62,344 nt of DNA from Planctomycetota bacterium (GTDB lineage Bacteria > JAJVIF01 > JAPKYR01). Made by a program: the position numbers and the translations under genes. The stretch is taken from NCBI GenBank assembly GCA_030614715.1, contig JAUWTM010000007.1, positions 1 through 62,344 on the forward strand. The letters run 5' to 3'. The notes under the pieces were generated by a model. It had not been told where the DNA came from, searched no databases, and worked only from the letters and a program-made list of their open reading frames with translations. Each line of letters opens with the position of its first letter. Within the stretch, counting starts at the first letter, position 1. Below are positions 16,783 to 25,929 of the stretch, one piece after another.

Positions 16783-19700
16783 TCATTCGTAACCCATTAC
16801 GTAAATCTGATCGATGAGCCATCCTGAATGCTGTGTTCCAGCCGATCCCGTCGCTGCGGCAAACGCTATCCTGAACCCGTACGGATTACTGAACCATGAT
16901 GGATCAAGCTGGTGCAGTGAGAATCTCATGAAAGTACCATTGTCGTCATCGCTGAACGCAGCCATGCCGGCCATTTCGTGGTCGCTGATCAGTACGCAGT
17001 CGTACCCGTTGAAACCGGGTTCCAGCACGACCGGTTGTACGTTCCACTGGAAGTCATCCATGTACGTTTCACCGTCAAGGATGTGGATATTACCACCGTC
17101 CTGGCACAAGCTGATCTGTTCGTTCTCCTCGAACTCGTAAGAATGCTGGACTCCGACCTGCACACCGGAAAATCCGGGAGGGATGAAGATCGGTGGCGAG
17201 ATAAGAACACCATGACTGCTGGCGTCATATTCATAGTCCCCGCCTGTGAACGTCGGTCCCCTGCCGGGAAGCTCCGGATGCGTGTACCATCCGACATACC
17301 AGAACGAATTGCTGCCCTCCTCGAACCTGGCTTCCCAGTGCCGGTAATCGAAATCTGTCGAACCACCTTCCCACGTAGCGTTGAAAATCAGGCCGCCACC
17401 CACTACCCAGTCGCTTCTGACAGCGGATGGATGCCACGCATCCCGAATCTTGAACAGTACCGTGTACCGGTTGCTGTTCTCAAGGTAGCCGTACGCCTCG
17501 TCTATTATTTCCTGCACTTTGAAATTGATCGAGTCATTGCTGCAGTCCGGATAGTAACAGGATTCGACCCTGTTTCCGGGATAACTCAGATCCCATAAGT
17601 ACCACTGGTAGTAAACCGAATCGCCGTCAGGGTCATCAGCAGGTAGTGTCAGGACCATTTCCTTGTCGAAAGTGGGAGTCAGGTCGCTTCCGTCTATTTC
17701 CCCCACCACAGGCGGATCGTTTGGAGTGTCGTCGAGTATATAAACCTTCACATCGTCGATCAGCCAGCCCCGTAGCGGGTAGACAGGGTAATTTGACGTT
17801 GCAGCTGCAAAACCGATATTTATCCTGTTCCCGGCTTCTGCCGGATCAATTTCGAACACCGATGTAACAAGCTGTGAATTGGTGCCGGAAAAGATTTCCT
17901 GGTCCTCCATGATGTAACTGACGCTGGGATCTGTTACCAGGGACCAGTACGGTCGTCCGGCGATTGTATCAAGGGGTTCGGTGTTCCATTCCGGGTATAC
18001 AGGCCACGGACCCATCTTTACATTACCGCCGTGATAAGCATGCCAGTCATTATCGGTCTCAAGGTTGTAAACCTCACCAAAATCAAATGAATGCCTGACA
18101 ACCACCACCGCCTTGGTCATGATTTCAGGCAGATCGACAAACGGGCTTATCAGCATATGAGCCGAATTCCAGTCGCAGTCTGTATTCGGTGTTCCGAATT
18201 TACGACCCGTCCCCTCAAGCAGACTATCGGTGACAGCGCCAGTAGACCATTTGGACTCACCATCGTATCCTGCACCACTCATATAAAACCAATTCTTGTT
18301 ATCACCGGTCACGGTATCATTCAAATCGGCATGATAGATAAGCCCGTTCACCCAGACCGTGTACGGCTCAGCGTGGACGGGTGGATTGTGACCGTCGTCG
18401 ACCCGGCACTTAATCAACCATTCACCTTCCTGAATTCCCACCGGGTCGAAGATGACATCAACCGAGCCGTTACCGTCACCCTCTCCGAGATTCACTGTAA
18501 GAAGCCCGTCAGGATGTTCGATTTTCCACTCGTAAGTCACGGGTAAATCCGAATCCACCTCAACGCTGTATGTAACCTCATGTTTATTCCTTGGATATAA
18601 CGGACCCGCAATTCCGCTGGTGAATACAGGGGGATCGGGTTCCATTGCGGCTTCAAGTTCAATCTCATACTGGACCATTTCTGTTTCATTGTGAGTCAGG
18701 ACCCGAAGGTAATGCGTTCCCTCAGTACAAAGACCAACTGTGTTGATGCTTGCGGATCCTCCCAATGCAGTTTCCTCCGCAAGTTTAGTGTAGTTGTCAT
18801 CGTAAAGACTCAAATGTGTTTCTGCAGACCCGGTATGGAGAGTCGCCGTACCCTGCTCCCAGAAATCCGATCCGAAATCGAACCTGTAGTAATCCGCGTA
18901 ATCGACCAGGTCCCCACCTATACGACATAACGAGCTTTGCAGGCTGTAATTCCATACCATGGATTGTGCGTCATCGAAGAGATTATTTGCATCGGGCTCG
19001 CACACCTGCTCCGGAATGTACAGAATTATCTCCTGGTACGCGCTGATCGGCTCAGCGGGAGCCACGGGACAGAAGCTGTTGTAGTGAAGGTAGTCGAGTG
19101 AACCCACCCGAACCAGAACGAGGTGCTGCCCGGACGCAACCGGCACTGCATCACCTGTCAGATCGATGCTGTACGTGGCTTTGACGCCATCATCCGAGAC
19201 AAGATCCATCGTAAGACCGCCATCGAACAGTTCCGGTGCGTAAATCCTGACGGTACTTACCTCGTTCGCAATGTTCCCGAGAGATTTTCCCTGCCAGTCG
19301 TAGACCTCGGCTGAGATTTCCAGCTGCCCGCCGCCTGAACCTGCGTCTGGGTTGAAATAGAGCGTGTTCACTGTCGCTTCGACGTCAACTATGTATGCCT
19401 CCGACATATTTGCATCCATAGGGAAGTCGTCCGGTACCTCAAGGGGCGGCATGGGGTCGGGATAATCCCACGACACATCGACAGCGTAATTAAAAGCGGC
19501 TGGAGCACCCGGTTTCGTCGGCAGTTTTATAAGAAACCGGCGTGTGAGAGTCGATCCGGGGTACGTAATGCCCCTGCCGTAGTCATGATCGAGAGGTAGA
19601 ACTGTCATGTCTGAAACGGGCTGAAATTTATCGAGGTAATCGCAGAAGTATTTAAACGGGTTGACGGTAGCAGTTAACAGGTTAGAGTACGGCGATCCAA

Positions 19701-20265
19701 GTTCACCTGTGACAAATCCGAACAGGCCCGGATCGGTGAACTCGGTTGGATTCCACCATCTGGTGAAACCGTCGGGGTAAAGCAGACGCCACTCGTCCAC
19801 ATCGGCCAGCAGACTCGTACCGATCTCAAGGCTCCCCGGTGTGATCATTATGCCGCGTGCGTCGAAGCCGTATAAATACTGGCTGTCCGGGTACGGATGG
19901 CTGAATGAGAAATCCAGTGCATAGATTCCATGCGCAGGATCGCTCATCGGAAAGTCAAAGCTCACCGAAGCGGCATCGAGATTATTCAAATCCTCTACCA
20001 GGTTTACGTGAAACAATGCGGACCTGAGGGGAACCATGGTCACATCGAGTTCTTCAGTGTCAATCACAACCTCGTACAAACCCATTAATGTACGTCCGCC
20101 GTGCCCAGTCCCCTGTGCTGTTGCATTTGTTACATCTGGGATGGCCGACGGATCGGGACTGGTCGGAATTTCACCTCCCGAGCCTGAACATCCTGTTGTG
20201 GTTGTGCAGAAAATTACACAGACCAGCATACCGATTATGATCTTGCGGGTTTCTTGCGATAGCAT
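16783..20265 (-). CDS. Lipoprotein C: N-module, PPC-like domain, Ig-like domain and two sandwich modules
   Basis: 1160 residues. The ATG at 20265 has SD GGAGGTGG; an upstream in-frame start would add 18 residues and spoil the signal peptide. Lipid Cys is about 26 (TTTTGC), linker EIPTSPDP. N-module about 50-400: HPYPDSQYLYGFDARGIM, YPDGFTRWWNPTEF, ATVNPFKYF, FNYAVDVSW, VPDDFPMDAN, VYDWQGK. About 418-548 is a PPC-like beta domain (EPDANNLFDDA, YADYYRFDF, YLRVLTHN). About 550-640 is Ig-like (VTYEWKIEHPDG). Two related modules at about 645-855 and 930-1160 each contain H(S/Y)F/E-type strands, a GxVKM/GGNIHIL strand, 'TSVFEID'-like text and GWLIDDVKVY or GWLIDQIYVM, as in MAM or immune-inhibitor-A-type sandwiches. 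The host-like base composition is uniform. Confidence 0.9.
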   Translation of the reverse strand: MLSQETRKIIIGMLVCVIFCTTTTGCSGSGGEIPTSPDPSAIPDVTNATAQGTGHGGRTLMGLYEVVIDTEELDVTMVPLRSALFHVNLVEDLNNLDAASVSFDFPMSDPAHGIYALDFSFSHPYPDSQYLYGFDARGIMITPGSLEIGTSLLADVDEWRLLYPDGFTRWWNPTEFTDPGLFGFVTGELGSPYSNLLTATVNPFKYFCDYLDKFQPVSDMTVLPLDHDYGRGITYPGSTLTRRFLIKLPTKPGAPAAFNYAVDVSWDYPDPMPPLEVPDDFPMDANMSEAYIVDVEATVNTLYFNPDAGSGGGQLEISAEVYDWQGKSLGNIANEVSTVRIYAPELFDGGLTMDLVSDDGVKATYSIDLTGDAVPVASGQHLVLVRVGSLDYLHYNSFCPVAPAEPISAYQEIILYIPEQVCEPDANNLFDDAQSMVWNYSLQSSLCRIGGDLVDYADYYRFDFGSDFWEQGTATLHTGSAETHLSLYDDNYTKLAEETALGGSASINTVGLCTEGTHYLRVLTHNETEMVQYEIELEAAMEPDPPVFTSGIAGPLYPRNKHEVTYSVEVDSDLPVTYEWKIEHPDGLLTVNLGEGDGNGSVDVIFDPVGIQEGEWLIKCRVDDGHNPPVHAEPYTVWVNGLIYHADLNDTVTGDNKNWFYMSGAGYDGESKWSTGAVTDSLLEGTGRKFGTPNTDCDWNSAHMLISPFVDLPEIMTKAVVVVRHSFDFGEVYNLETDNDWHAYHGGNVKMGPWPVYPEWNTEPLDTIAGRPYWSLVTDPSVSYIMEDQEIFSGTNSQLVTSVFEIDPAEAGNRINIGFAAATSNYPVYPLRGWLIDDVKVYILDDTPNDPPVVGEIDGSDLTPTFDKEMVLTLPADDPDGDSVYYQWYLWDLSYPGNRVESCYYPDCSNDSINFKVQEIIDEAYGYLENSNRYTVLFKIRDAWHPSAVRSDWVVGGGLIFNATWEGGSTDFDYRHWEARFEEGSNSFWYVGWYTHPELPGRGPTFTGGDYEYDASSHGVLISPPIFIPPGFSGVQVGVQHSYEFEENEQISLCQDGGNIHILDGETYMDDFQWNVQPVVLEPGFNGYDCVLISDHEMAGMAAFSDDDNGTFMRFSLHQLDPSWFSNPYGFRIAFAAATGSAGTQHSGWLIDQIYVMGYE

Positions 20266-20335
20266 ACCGACCCACCTCCAACGGATGGTATAAAGCGGAA
20301 CAGCGAAGTACTTCACCAATGCCCTGGCAGACTTA

Positions 20336-20364
20336 ATTATAGCGCAATTGCTTGTTTATTTGAA
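20336..20364 (-). promoter_or_regulatory. Promoter of lipoprotein C
   Basis: On the minus strand, TTCAAA (20364-20359), 17-bp spacer, perfect TATAAT (20341-20336). Start predicted near 20329, leader about 64 bases. Confidence 0.6.
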
Positions 20365-20469
20365 ATGGGTGTTGCTCACGCTGATGTGAATATCGCTGGT
20401 TCTGAGCGGAAGCATCTCCACTGTCGGAGATTCCACCACCAAACTCAAAAAATTTGATGACTGTGCCTG

Positions 20470-20838
20470 TTACCCGAAACCATGCACGATGTACGACATC
20501 TGAACTGCCGCGACATGCAGCGCGAGGGTTCCCAGGATCATCGACACGGGAAACAACGCCATGTACTCCAGTTTCTGCCACGCGACCTGCAATATCCAGC
20601 CTATCATTGTTACGAGGAGAAGCAGAACGTGGTAGCCCATCAGAAGCAGTCTGAAATCCTCGAACGAGAACCAGATACCCTCGCGAGCCCTCGACATCGC
20701 CTCGAAGACGGTCCACCAGACCCATCCGGTTAACGCAAACAGGTCGATAATGATCAACCAGAAGAGGATACGGTACACCTTTGGCATCCTGATTTCCCCG
20801 CCTGTGAACTCATATGTATCGCCTGTCTGGGTTTTCAT
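20470..20838 (-). CDS. Small three-TM membrane protein
   Basis: 122 residues with hydrophobic segments at about 22-44 (VYRILFWLIIIDLFALTGWVWW), 64-88 (LLLMGYHVLLLLVTMIGWIL) and 94-113 (ALFPVSMILGTLALHVAA). No family is recognised. It starts 15 bases after the leuC stop and is probably co-transcribed with it. Its SD is weak, consistent with translational coupling. Nothing in the sequence links it to leucine synthesis. Confidence 0.7.
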   Translation of the reverse strand: MKTQTGDTYEFTGGEIRMPKVYRILFWLIIIDLFALTGWVWWTVFEAMSRAREGIWFSFEDFRLLLMGYHVLLLLVTMIGWILQVAWQKLEYMALFPVSMILGTLALHVAAVQMSYIVHGFG

Positions 20839-20853
20839 TGCCGGGTGGTTCTC

Positions 20854-22125
20854 TTACTTATCGGGAGCTGTTTCAGATGGATGCGTGATCCTGCCCATCA
20901 CCGCAGTTGCCGCGGCGACTTCAGGGCTGGCAATGTACACTTTGCTGTCCGGGTGTCCCATCCTGCCCTTGAAATTCCGGTTTGTTGTGCTCAGACACAC
21001 TTCGCCAGCAGCCAGAACTCCGCCGAAACCACCCAGGCATGGACCGCATCCCGGGGTTTGTACAGCGCCACCTGCGTCGAGTATACGGGTAAGGATTCCC
21101 TCTTCCAGTGCCTGACGGTAGGTTCCCTGCGTTGACGGAATCACGATCACACGCGTGGAGCGGTTAAATTTATTGTCTCCGAGCACGCTGATGAACCTGC
21201 GAAGGTCCTCGATATGACCGTTCGCACAGCTCCCCAGGAACACCTGATCGACCTGAACATCTGTCACTTCTTCTACCGGATGCACGTTGGACGGTTCATC
21301 GGGAATTGCGACCAGCGGTCCGAGACTGGAGATATCAATCTCGTCGATTTTCACATATTCTGCATCGGGATCAGCTGTCACAACTGTGCCCGACTCGCTG
21401 GTCCGTTCCGCAAGCCACTTTGTGGTTATCTCGTCCTGCTGAATTATTGATGTAGCCGCTCCGATTTCGGCTGTCATGTTGGCGATGGTGATCCTGTCGG
21501 ATATTGACAGATACTGAAAGGCGCTGCCTTCGAATTCCACCGCCTGATGCATGGCGCCTTCCTGACCGATCATGCCCAGCAGCTTGAGAATGATATCCTT
21601 CCCGCCAACGAACCTCTGTGGTCTTCCGTTAAGAATATATTTCCGACTCACGGGAACGGCCAGCCACAGTTCCCCGAGAGCCCACAATGCAGCGAGGTCA
21701 GTAGCCCCGACTCCGTAGCCAAGTGCCCCTACAGCTCCCATCGACGTGGTGTGGCTGTCAGCACCAGCTACGAGCATCCCGGGCAGGATCAACCCATTCT
21801 CAAGCATCAGAGAATGACAGATTCCACCCCGTCCGACCTCGTAATAATGAGTAATGCCGTTACCACGGGCAAACTCCCGCATCGATTTCGCAAGACCGGC
21901 TGACAGAACATCCTTCGCGGGCTGGAAATGGTCCTGGACGAACACAAGTTTGCCTGGATCGTGGATTTTCGACACGCCAATGTCTTTGAAGACCGATATC
22001 GCATGGGGCGCGGTGAGATCGTGACTCATTATCAGGTCGGGATGGCACCTGAGTATCTCTCCGGGAGTGGCGGATTCCACTCCGGCGTGCGAGGCGAGGA
22101 TTTTTTCAGCAATCGTGTGTCCCAT
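20854..22125 (-). CDS. leuC: 3-isopropylmalate dehydratase / homoaconitase large subunit
   Basis: 423 residues, the usual length for the short LeuC/HacA type. It isomerises 2-isopropylmalate (or homocitrate) by dehydration-hydration using a [4Fe-4S] cluster. Cluster cysteines are at about 300 (FLGSCANG), 360 and 363 (TPGCGPCLGG). The VAGADSHTTSMGAVGALGYGVGATD stretch and the EIGA segment are typical. The small subunit (leuD) is not in the window. LeuC and homoaconitase large subunits cannot be separated by eye, so a role in leucine, 2-oxobutyrate or aminoadipate metabolism is open. It lies downstream of a membrane protein gene (57-base gap) and upstream of a small membrane protein. Confidence 0.93.
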   Translation of the reverse strand: MGHTIAEKILASHAGVESATPGEILRCHPDLIMSHDLTAPHAISVFKDIGVSKIHDPGKLVFVQDHFQPAKDVLSAGLAKSMREFARGNGITHYYEVGRGGICHSLMLENGLILPGMLVAGADSHTTSMGAVGALGYGVGATDLAALWALGELWLAVPVSRKYILNGRPQRFVGGKDIILKLLGMIGQEGAMHQAVEFEGSAFQYLSISDRITIANMTAEIGAATSIIQQDEITTKWLAERTSESGTVVTADPDAEYVKIDEIDISSLGPLVAIPDEPSNVHPVEEVTDVQVDQVFLGSCANGHIEDLRRFISVLGDNKFNRSTRVIVIPSTQGTYRQALEEGILTRILDAGGAVQTPGCGPCLGGFGGVLAAGEVCLSTTNRNFKGRMGHPDSKVYIASPEVAAATAVMGRITHPSETAPDK

Positions 22126-22182
22126 GCTGTCTCTGGTGGGGGTACCTTACCTTAAACGGATACCGTACGGCAACTTGTGGCG

Positions 22183-23511
22183 TTACCATTCACAGCCGGC
22201 GAGGGATCTCGGCAGGTTGATGTAGATCGCGATGACGCACCATGCCCAGAACAGGAGGACGTCCTTTAACCTGCGCCTGTCAGGGGATCTCGAGGTCTCT
22301 GCACCAACGACCGCGATGCACGAGAGGGGAATTGTTAAGAACAGGTGATAGAAATCGTGTCCCGGGTTCCAGAAACTGAGAAAAACCAAGAGCGGGAAGA
22401 CCCAGAGCAGGCACAGGGACGACCACCATCGCTGGTAGGCTTCCATTTCCCGCATCAGGTAGATTCCTGTGAACCAGAATGCGGGAAGAATGATTGTCAG
22501 TGCTGTGAACCAGATTCCCCGCAGGAAAAGCTCCCTGGTTACATCGATCCCGAAGTAAAAGCCGATGAACGTGAGAAGATTATCGAGTATCCCCTGCCGT
22601 ATCGAATCGGTCCAGTACTCCGGCTGGTGAGCGAACAATGTCGCGTATTTTAACAGGCCCGGGATGTTGAACTCCCCGGTTGGACCAAGTGCGAACCATG
22701 CAATCAGGACATAAACAAGTACCGGTAAGCCAAGCGAAATCCCTCCAGCCAGCCAGAACCATCCCCACGAGAACTCAACCTTCAGTTTTCTCATGTTTCG
22801 GATGATGAAATAAACGCTGATCAGGATAAACGGAACGATTATGCTCACAAGCTGGTGGAACAGAATCGCGAGTGCTATCCAGAACGAGGCACGCAGGAGT
22901 ATTTTCGGATCACCTTTCTGAGCGAATCCCCATAATCCCCCACAGGCGATCATCATGAAGAAAATCGGTGTCGGGTACTGTGCTCCGTCGGTTGCATAGC
23001 GGAAAAACGTAACGCTCGAAGCAAGAAATATGCACCAGGGCAGGATAAATACGCTTCTCGGGACAATTCTGATCAGCAGGAAATACAGGAGCATGATCGT
23101 CCCGGCGCTTGCGACAGCGTTCCAGTACTGGAGGAATGTTATCGCGCCGAATACCGGAACGAACCAGGCAATTATCCTGTATAAAAAAGCGGTTACGGGA
23201 AGGTAAAGCAGGTGATGCGGGTGCCAGAGTACCCACCATCCGGCGTTTCGCTCACGTTCTCCAAGCTGCTCAAGCTCCTCGTCAGAGATGCGGCTGTGTC
23301 TTAATCCTTCAGGTGGATCACCCGTGACGGTTAGCATCGAGCCTTCGGCTGACGCGTATTCAGTCAGCCACCAGACCCAGCCTGAAACGTCGCCGTTCGA
23401 TTTATTAACATTGGGACAGAATGTAAAAACTGCGAGGCATACGAGTCCCAGAATCCATCCGATGAAGAATTCCCTGCTCAGTGGTGTGATATCTGATCCA
23501 GCAACCCCCAT
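22183..23511 (-). CDS. Polytopic membrane protein, possibly GT-C glycosyltransferase-like
   Basis: 442 residues with about ten hydrophobic segments. The first extracytoplasmic loop (about 40-95) is followed by WWVLWHPHHLLYLPVTAF. This placement of a polar/aromatic loop after TM1 and the 'HPHHLLYLP' text recall GT-C and PMT-like lipid-linked sugar transferases and related uncharacterised families. No DxD or DE pair is obvious in the first loop beyond SDEELEQLGERE. A late segment keeps FWNPGHDFYHLFLTIPL. The assignment is tentative; it could also be an unrelated transporter-like protein. A TATATA hexamer overlaps the start region, so the exact start is uncertain. Confidence 0.6.
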   Translation of the reverse strand: MGVAGSDITPLSREFFIGWILGLVCLAVFTFCPNVNKSNGDVSGWVWWLTEYASAEGSMLTVTGDPPEGLRHSRISDEELEQLGERERNAGWWVLWHPHHLLYLPVTAFLYRIIAWFVPVFGAITFLQYWNAVASAGTIMLLYFLLIRIVPRSVFILPWCIFLASSVTFFRYATDGAQYPTPIFFMMIACGGLWGFAQKGDPKILLRASFWIALAILFHQLVSIIVPFILISVYFIIRNMRKLKVEFSWGWFWLAGGISLGLPVLVYVLIAWFALGPTGEFNIPGLLKYATLFAHQPEYWTDSIRQGILDNLLTFIGFYFGIDVTRELFLRGIWFTALTIILPAFWFTGIYLMREMEAYQRWWSSLCLLWVFPLLVFLSFWNPGHDFYHLFLTIPLSCIAVVGAETSRSPDRRRLKDVLLFWAWCVIAIYINLPRSLAGCEW

Positions 23512-23660
23512 GTATATACTGAATCCTAACCCAGGACTGCCGCATGCGCAATACTGGAGTGCAATGGAAATTCTGAACTTTGACTGTCGGAAAGTATCAT
23601 AGACTGAGTCCGCTGTTAAGATTATGGATTCGGTATTACCGACTTTAATGCGCAGATGGG

Positions 23661-23689
23661 TTGCGACAGGTCGATGTTATCAATAGAAT
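23661..23689 (+). promoter_or_regulatory. Promoter of the pseudo-phosphodiesterase gene
   Basis: TTGCGA (23661-23666), 17-bp spacer, TAGAAT (23684-23689); start predicted near 23696, only about 9 bases before the ATG at 23705 and without an SD. Confidence 0.6.
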
Positions 23690-23704
23690 ACCGTTTCGGT
23701 CGAC

Positions 23705-25870
23705 ATGACAGTATTCAGCGATATCAGCAAAGTGAACCCGAACATCCTTCGTGGAAGCGATGGATGTCCTGTGCATCCAGGCCATGCCCAGTTCCATATC
23801 GTGCGCCTGCTTGTCGGCAGCCTTATCGGCGGATGGAGCATCATGCTCGGATTCATGCTGCTCGGATTCCTCGGGAATTTCGATTTTACTCATACCCTTG
23901 ACCAGGCCCTGAAATGGATCCTGATCGCTGGAAGCATCATCGGCATGGTCCTGGGAATCATCTTTTCTGTAATTGCAGCGCTTCTCGTTAATATCTCAGT
24001 ACGGTTGAAACGGTTAATACACCCACTCGCGCTGGTCAGATTCGGTTTCCACACGATAATCTTCTGGATGTTAATCGCTTTTATTCCATGGCCTTCGACA
24101 GGAATTGGATTCACGGTCGCACCGGTACTGGCATTAATCCTTGCATGGTTTGGCCTGACAAGTAATCCCCATGCTGAAATAATCCCTCACACGACACTGG
24201 GACGGATAATCGGGACATCCATCGGACCGTTTCTCATCATCGCCATTGCGTTAATGGTGTTGATCCCGATGCTCAACCGAGGCTACGGGCAACCGCACAC
24301 GCCCAGAATGATTCTTGTTGCAGTCGACGGGCTGGACGGGCCGCTTGGTTACCAGTATGTCAACAACGAAGGCTCCGAAAGGTACCCGAACCTGCTGGCA
24401 ATCGTGGAGCAGGGCGGTTACAGCTCGATTGGCGCCACTGAACCAATGATTCCGGAAAGGAACTGGGCCACATTAATGTCCGGTGTGGATGCGGACGTGC
24501 ATGGAATACTTGATGGCAACAGTACATCCGGCGATCTCAGCGCAATGACGATCTGGGAGATAATGAACCTGTACGATCACCGGATCGGGCTATTCCAGGC
24601 GTCACCTCCTCACGTCAGATACGATGAGGCGGCATTTGACATCGCTGCGCCGGGTACCGATGAAGCTAACTTCGATCCGCTCCCGATTGTCCTGAGCCAG
24701 CTGAGACTGACCGGACGGAATTCAGGCTTGCCCGGATTGTTTCGATCGGCGTACATGGCATGCCTTCTGGCACGTCACGGTGTAACGCTGGACACCTTCG
24801 GGGAGCTTGGAAAGCATTATGCATGGGAACTGATACTCGAACCATCGCCCAGGCTCATATACGCGCAACGTAAATTGCTCGAGTTTAAAATCGAAGCCGA
24901 CTGTGCCATCGCACTGATGCGTAGGAACCCGGTTGATGCAGCTATCCTGAGATTCAACTCGGTCGGACCTCTCTTCCGTCAATACTGGCGATATGAAAAG
25001 CCTAACGAATTCGGCCCTGCACCACCCGATGTCGATTCAGCGACCGCTGCAGGGCTCGGAACGATCCTGCCGGATGTTTACCTTGAGGTTGATAACTTCC
25101 TTGAAGACCTGAAACCGTATGTGAATTCCCAGACCGTGCTGGCAGTTGTTTCAAACTACGGTATCAGGTCGATGTCCGACCGTCGCAATAAAAATTACGA
25201 GATATCTGTAAGGCATTTATTGGCCGTTTCAGGCTTCGAAGCTCAGCTTGTAGGTGATGTCAGCGGAAACGGTATCTGCGTGCGTCCGGTTACAACGGAC
25301 GACGGGCAGTCGATCCTAAGTGAGTTTGAAACGACCCTGATCAACTCGACGTGGTCCGATCAACCACCTTCAGAGTCACAAGGTCTGACCACGCGGCCAC
25401 TTTTTACCGTGAACATGCTGGAAGATTGTCTCGAAGTCTCCCTTCAGACCAACGCAACAATCAATCCGGAATCCTATGTCACAATTGGCGAATGGGAAGG
25501 GCAGTTGTCGTCGTTTATCAGGCCGGGCGACCAGCCGTCGGGTGCGATTTCCGGAAACGCAATGTTCCTCATCAGGGGACAGGCGTTCAGGCAGCGCAGC
25601 AGCGCAGCAAACCCGGTACTTGCAGATATCACATCGACATTGCTTTACGCGCTCAACATCGAGATATCGGAGGAGCTGACCGGGAGAGTGCTGGATGAAA
25701 TAATCAGGCCTGATTGGTTGAACGATCATCCTGTTGTCTACGTGGATGAATATACAATCCCGGTAATCGAGGAACCGCCCCTGGAGATGGAGACATCCAT
25801 TGATCCGGGTGAGTCTGTGGAATTTTCAATAATTGAGACTGACATATTCGATGCCGGTGCGACAATTTAA
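23705..25870 (+). CDS. Membrane-anchored alkaline-phosphatase-superfamily (type I phosphodiesterase-like) protein, probably inactive
   Basis: 721 residues. About residues 30-200 contain five or six TM segments. The remaining 515 residues follow the type I phosphodiesterase/nucleotide pyrophosphatase fold: MILVAVDGLDG at the first strand, NLLAIVEQGGYSSIGATEP, RNWATLMSGVDADVHGI, and later TVLAVVSNYGIRSM. The usual metal-binding SDHG is SNYG. The usual 'giD.v.H.fWry' box reads FNSVGPLFRQYWRY, so its Asp and His are lost, and the nucleophile position before the W-T/A-T/L segment is Pro. Only the first Asp survives. I infer a non-catalytic, perhaps ligand-binding or scaffolding, envelope protein. 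It stands alone between a divergent membrane gene and convergent lipoprotein D. Confidence 0.82.
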   Translation: MTVFSDISKVNPNILRGSDGCPVHPGHAQFHIVRLLVGSLIGGWSIMLGFMLLGFLGNFDFTHTLDQALKWILIAGSIIGMVLGIIFSVIAALLVNISVRLKRLIHPLALVRFGFHTIIFWMLIAFIPWPSTGIGFTVAPVLALILAWFGLTSNPHAEIIPHTTLGRIIGTSIGPFLIIAIALMVLIPMLNRGYGQPHTPRMILVAVDGLDGPLGYQYVNNEGSERYPNLLAIVEQGGYSSIGATEPMIPERNWATLMSGVDADVHGILDGNSTSGDLSAMTIWEIMNLYDHRIGLFQASPPHVRYDEAAFDIAAPGTDEANFDPLPIVLSQLRLTGRNSGLPGLFRSAYMACLLARHGVTLDTFGELGKHYAWELILEPSPRLIYAQRKLLEFKIEADCAIALMRRNPVDAAILRFNSVGPLFRQYWRYEKPNEFGPAPPDVDSATAAGLGTILPDVYLEVDNFLEDLKPYVNSQTVLAVVSNYGIRSMSDRRNKNYEISVRHLLAVSGFEAQLVGDVSGNGICVRPVTTDDGQSILSEFETTLINSTWSDQPPSESQGLTTRPLFTVNMLEDCLEVSLQTNATINPESYVTIGEWEGQLSSFIRPGDQPSGAISGNAMFLIRGQAFRQRSSAANPVLADITSTLLYALNIEISEELTGRVLDEIIRPDWLNDHPVVYVDEYTIPVIEEPPLEMETSIDPGESVEFSIIETDIFDAGATI

Positions 25871-25881
25871 TCGATAAATAA

Positions 25882-25910
25882 AGGACGTCCATTCGAACGT
25901 CCTGATTTTT
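25882..25910 (+). terminator. Intrinsic terminator after the pseudo-phosphodiesterase gene
   Basis: Stem AGGACGT/ACGTCCT (25882-25888 with 25897-25903), then GATTTTT. It lies between convergent genes and may also serve the opposite strand weakly. Confidence 0.75.
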
Positions 25911-25929
25911 CCAGTTTTACATTTTCTGA

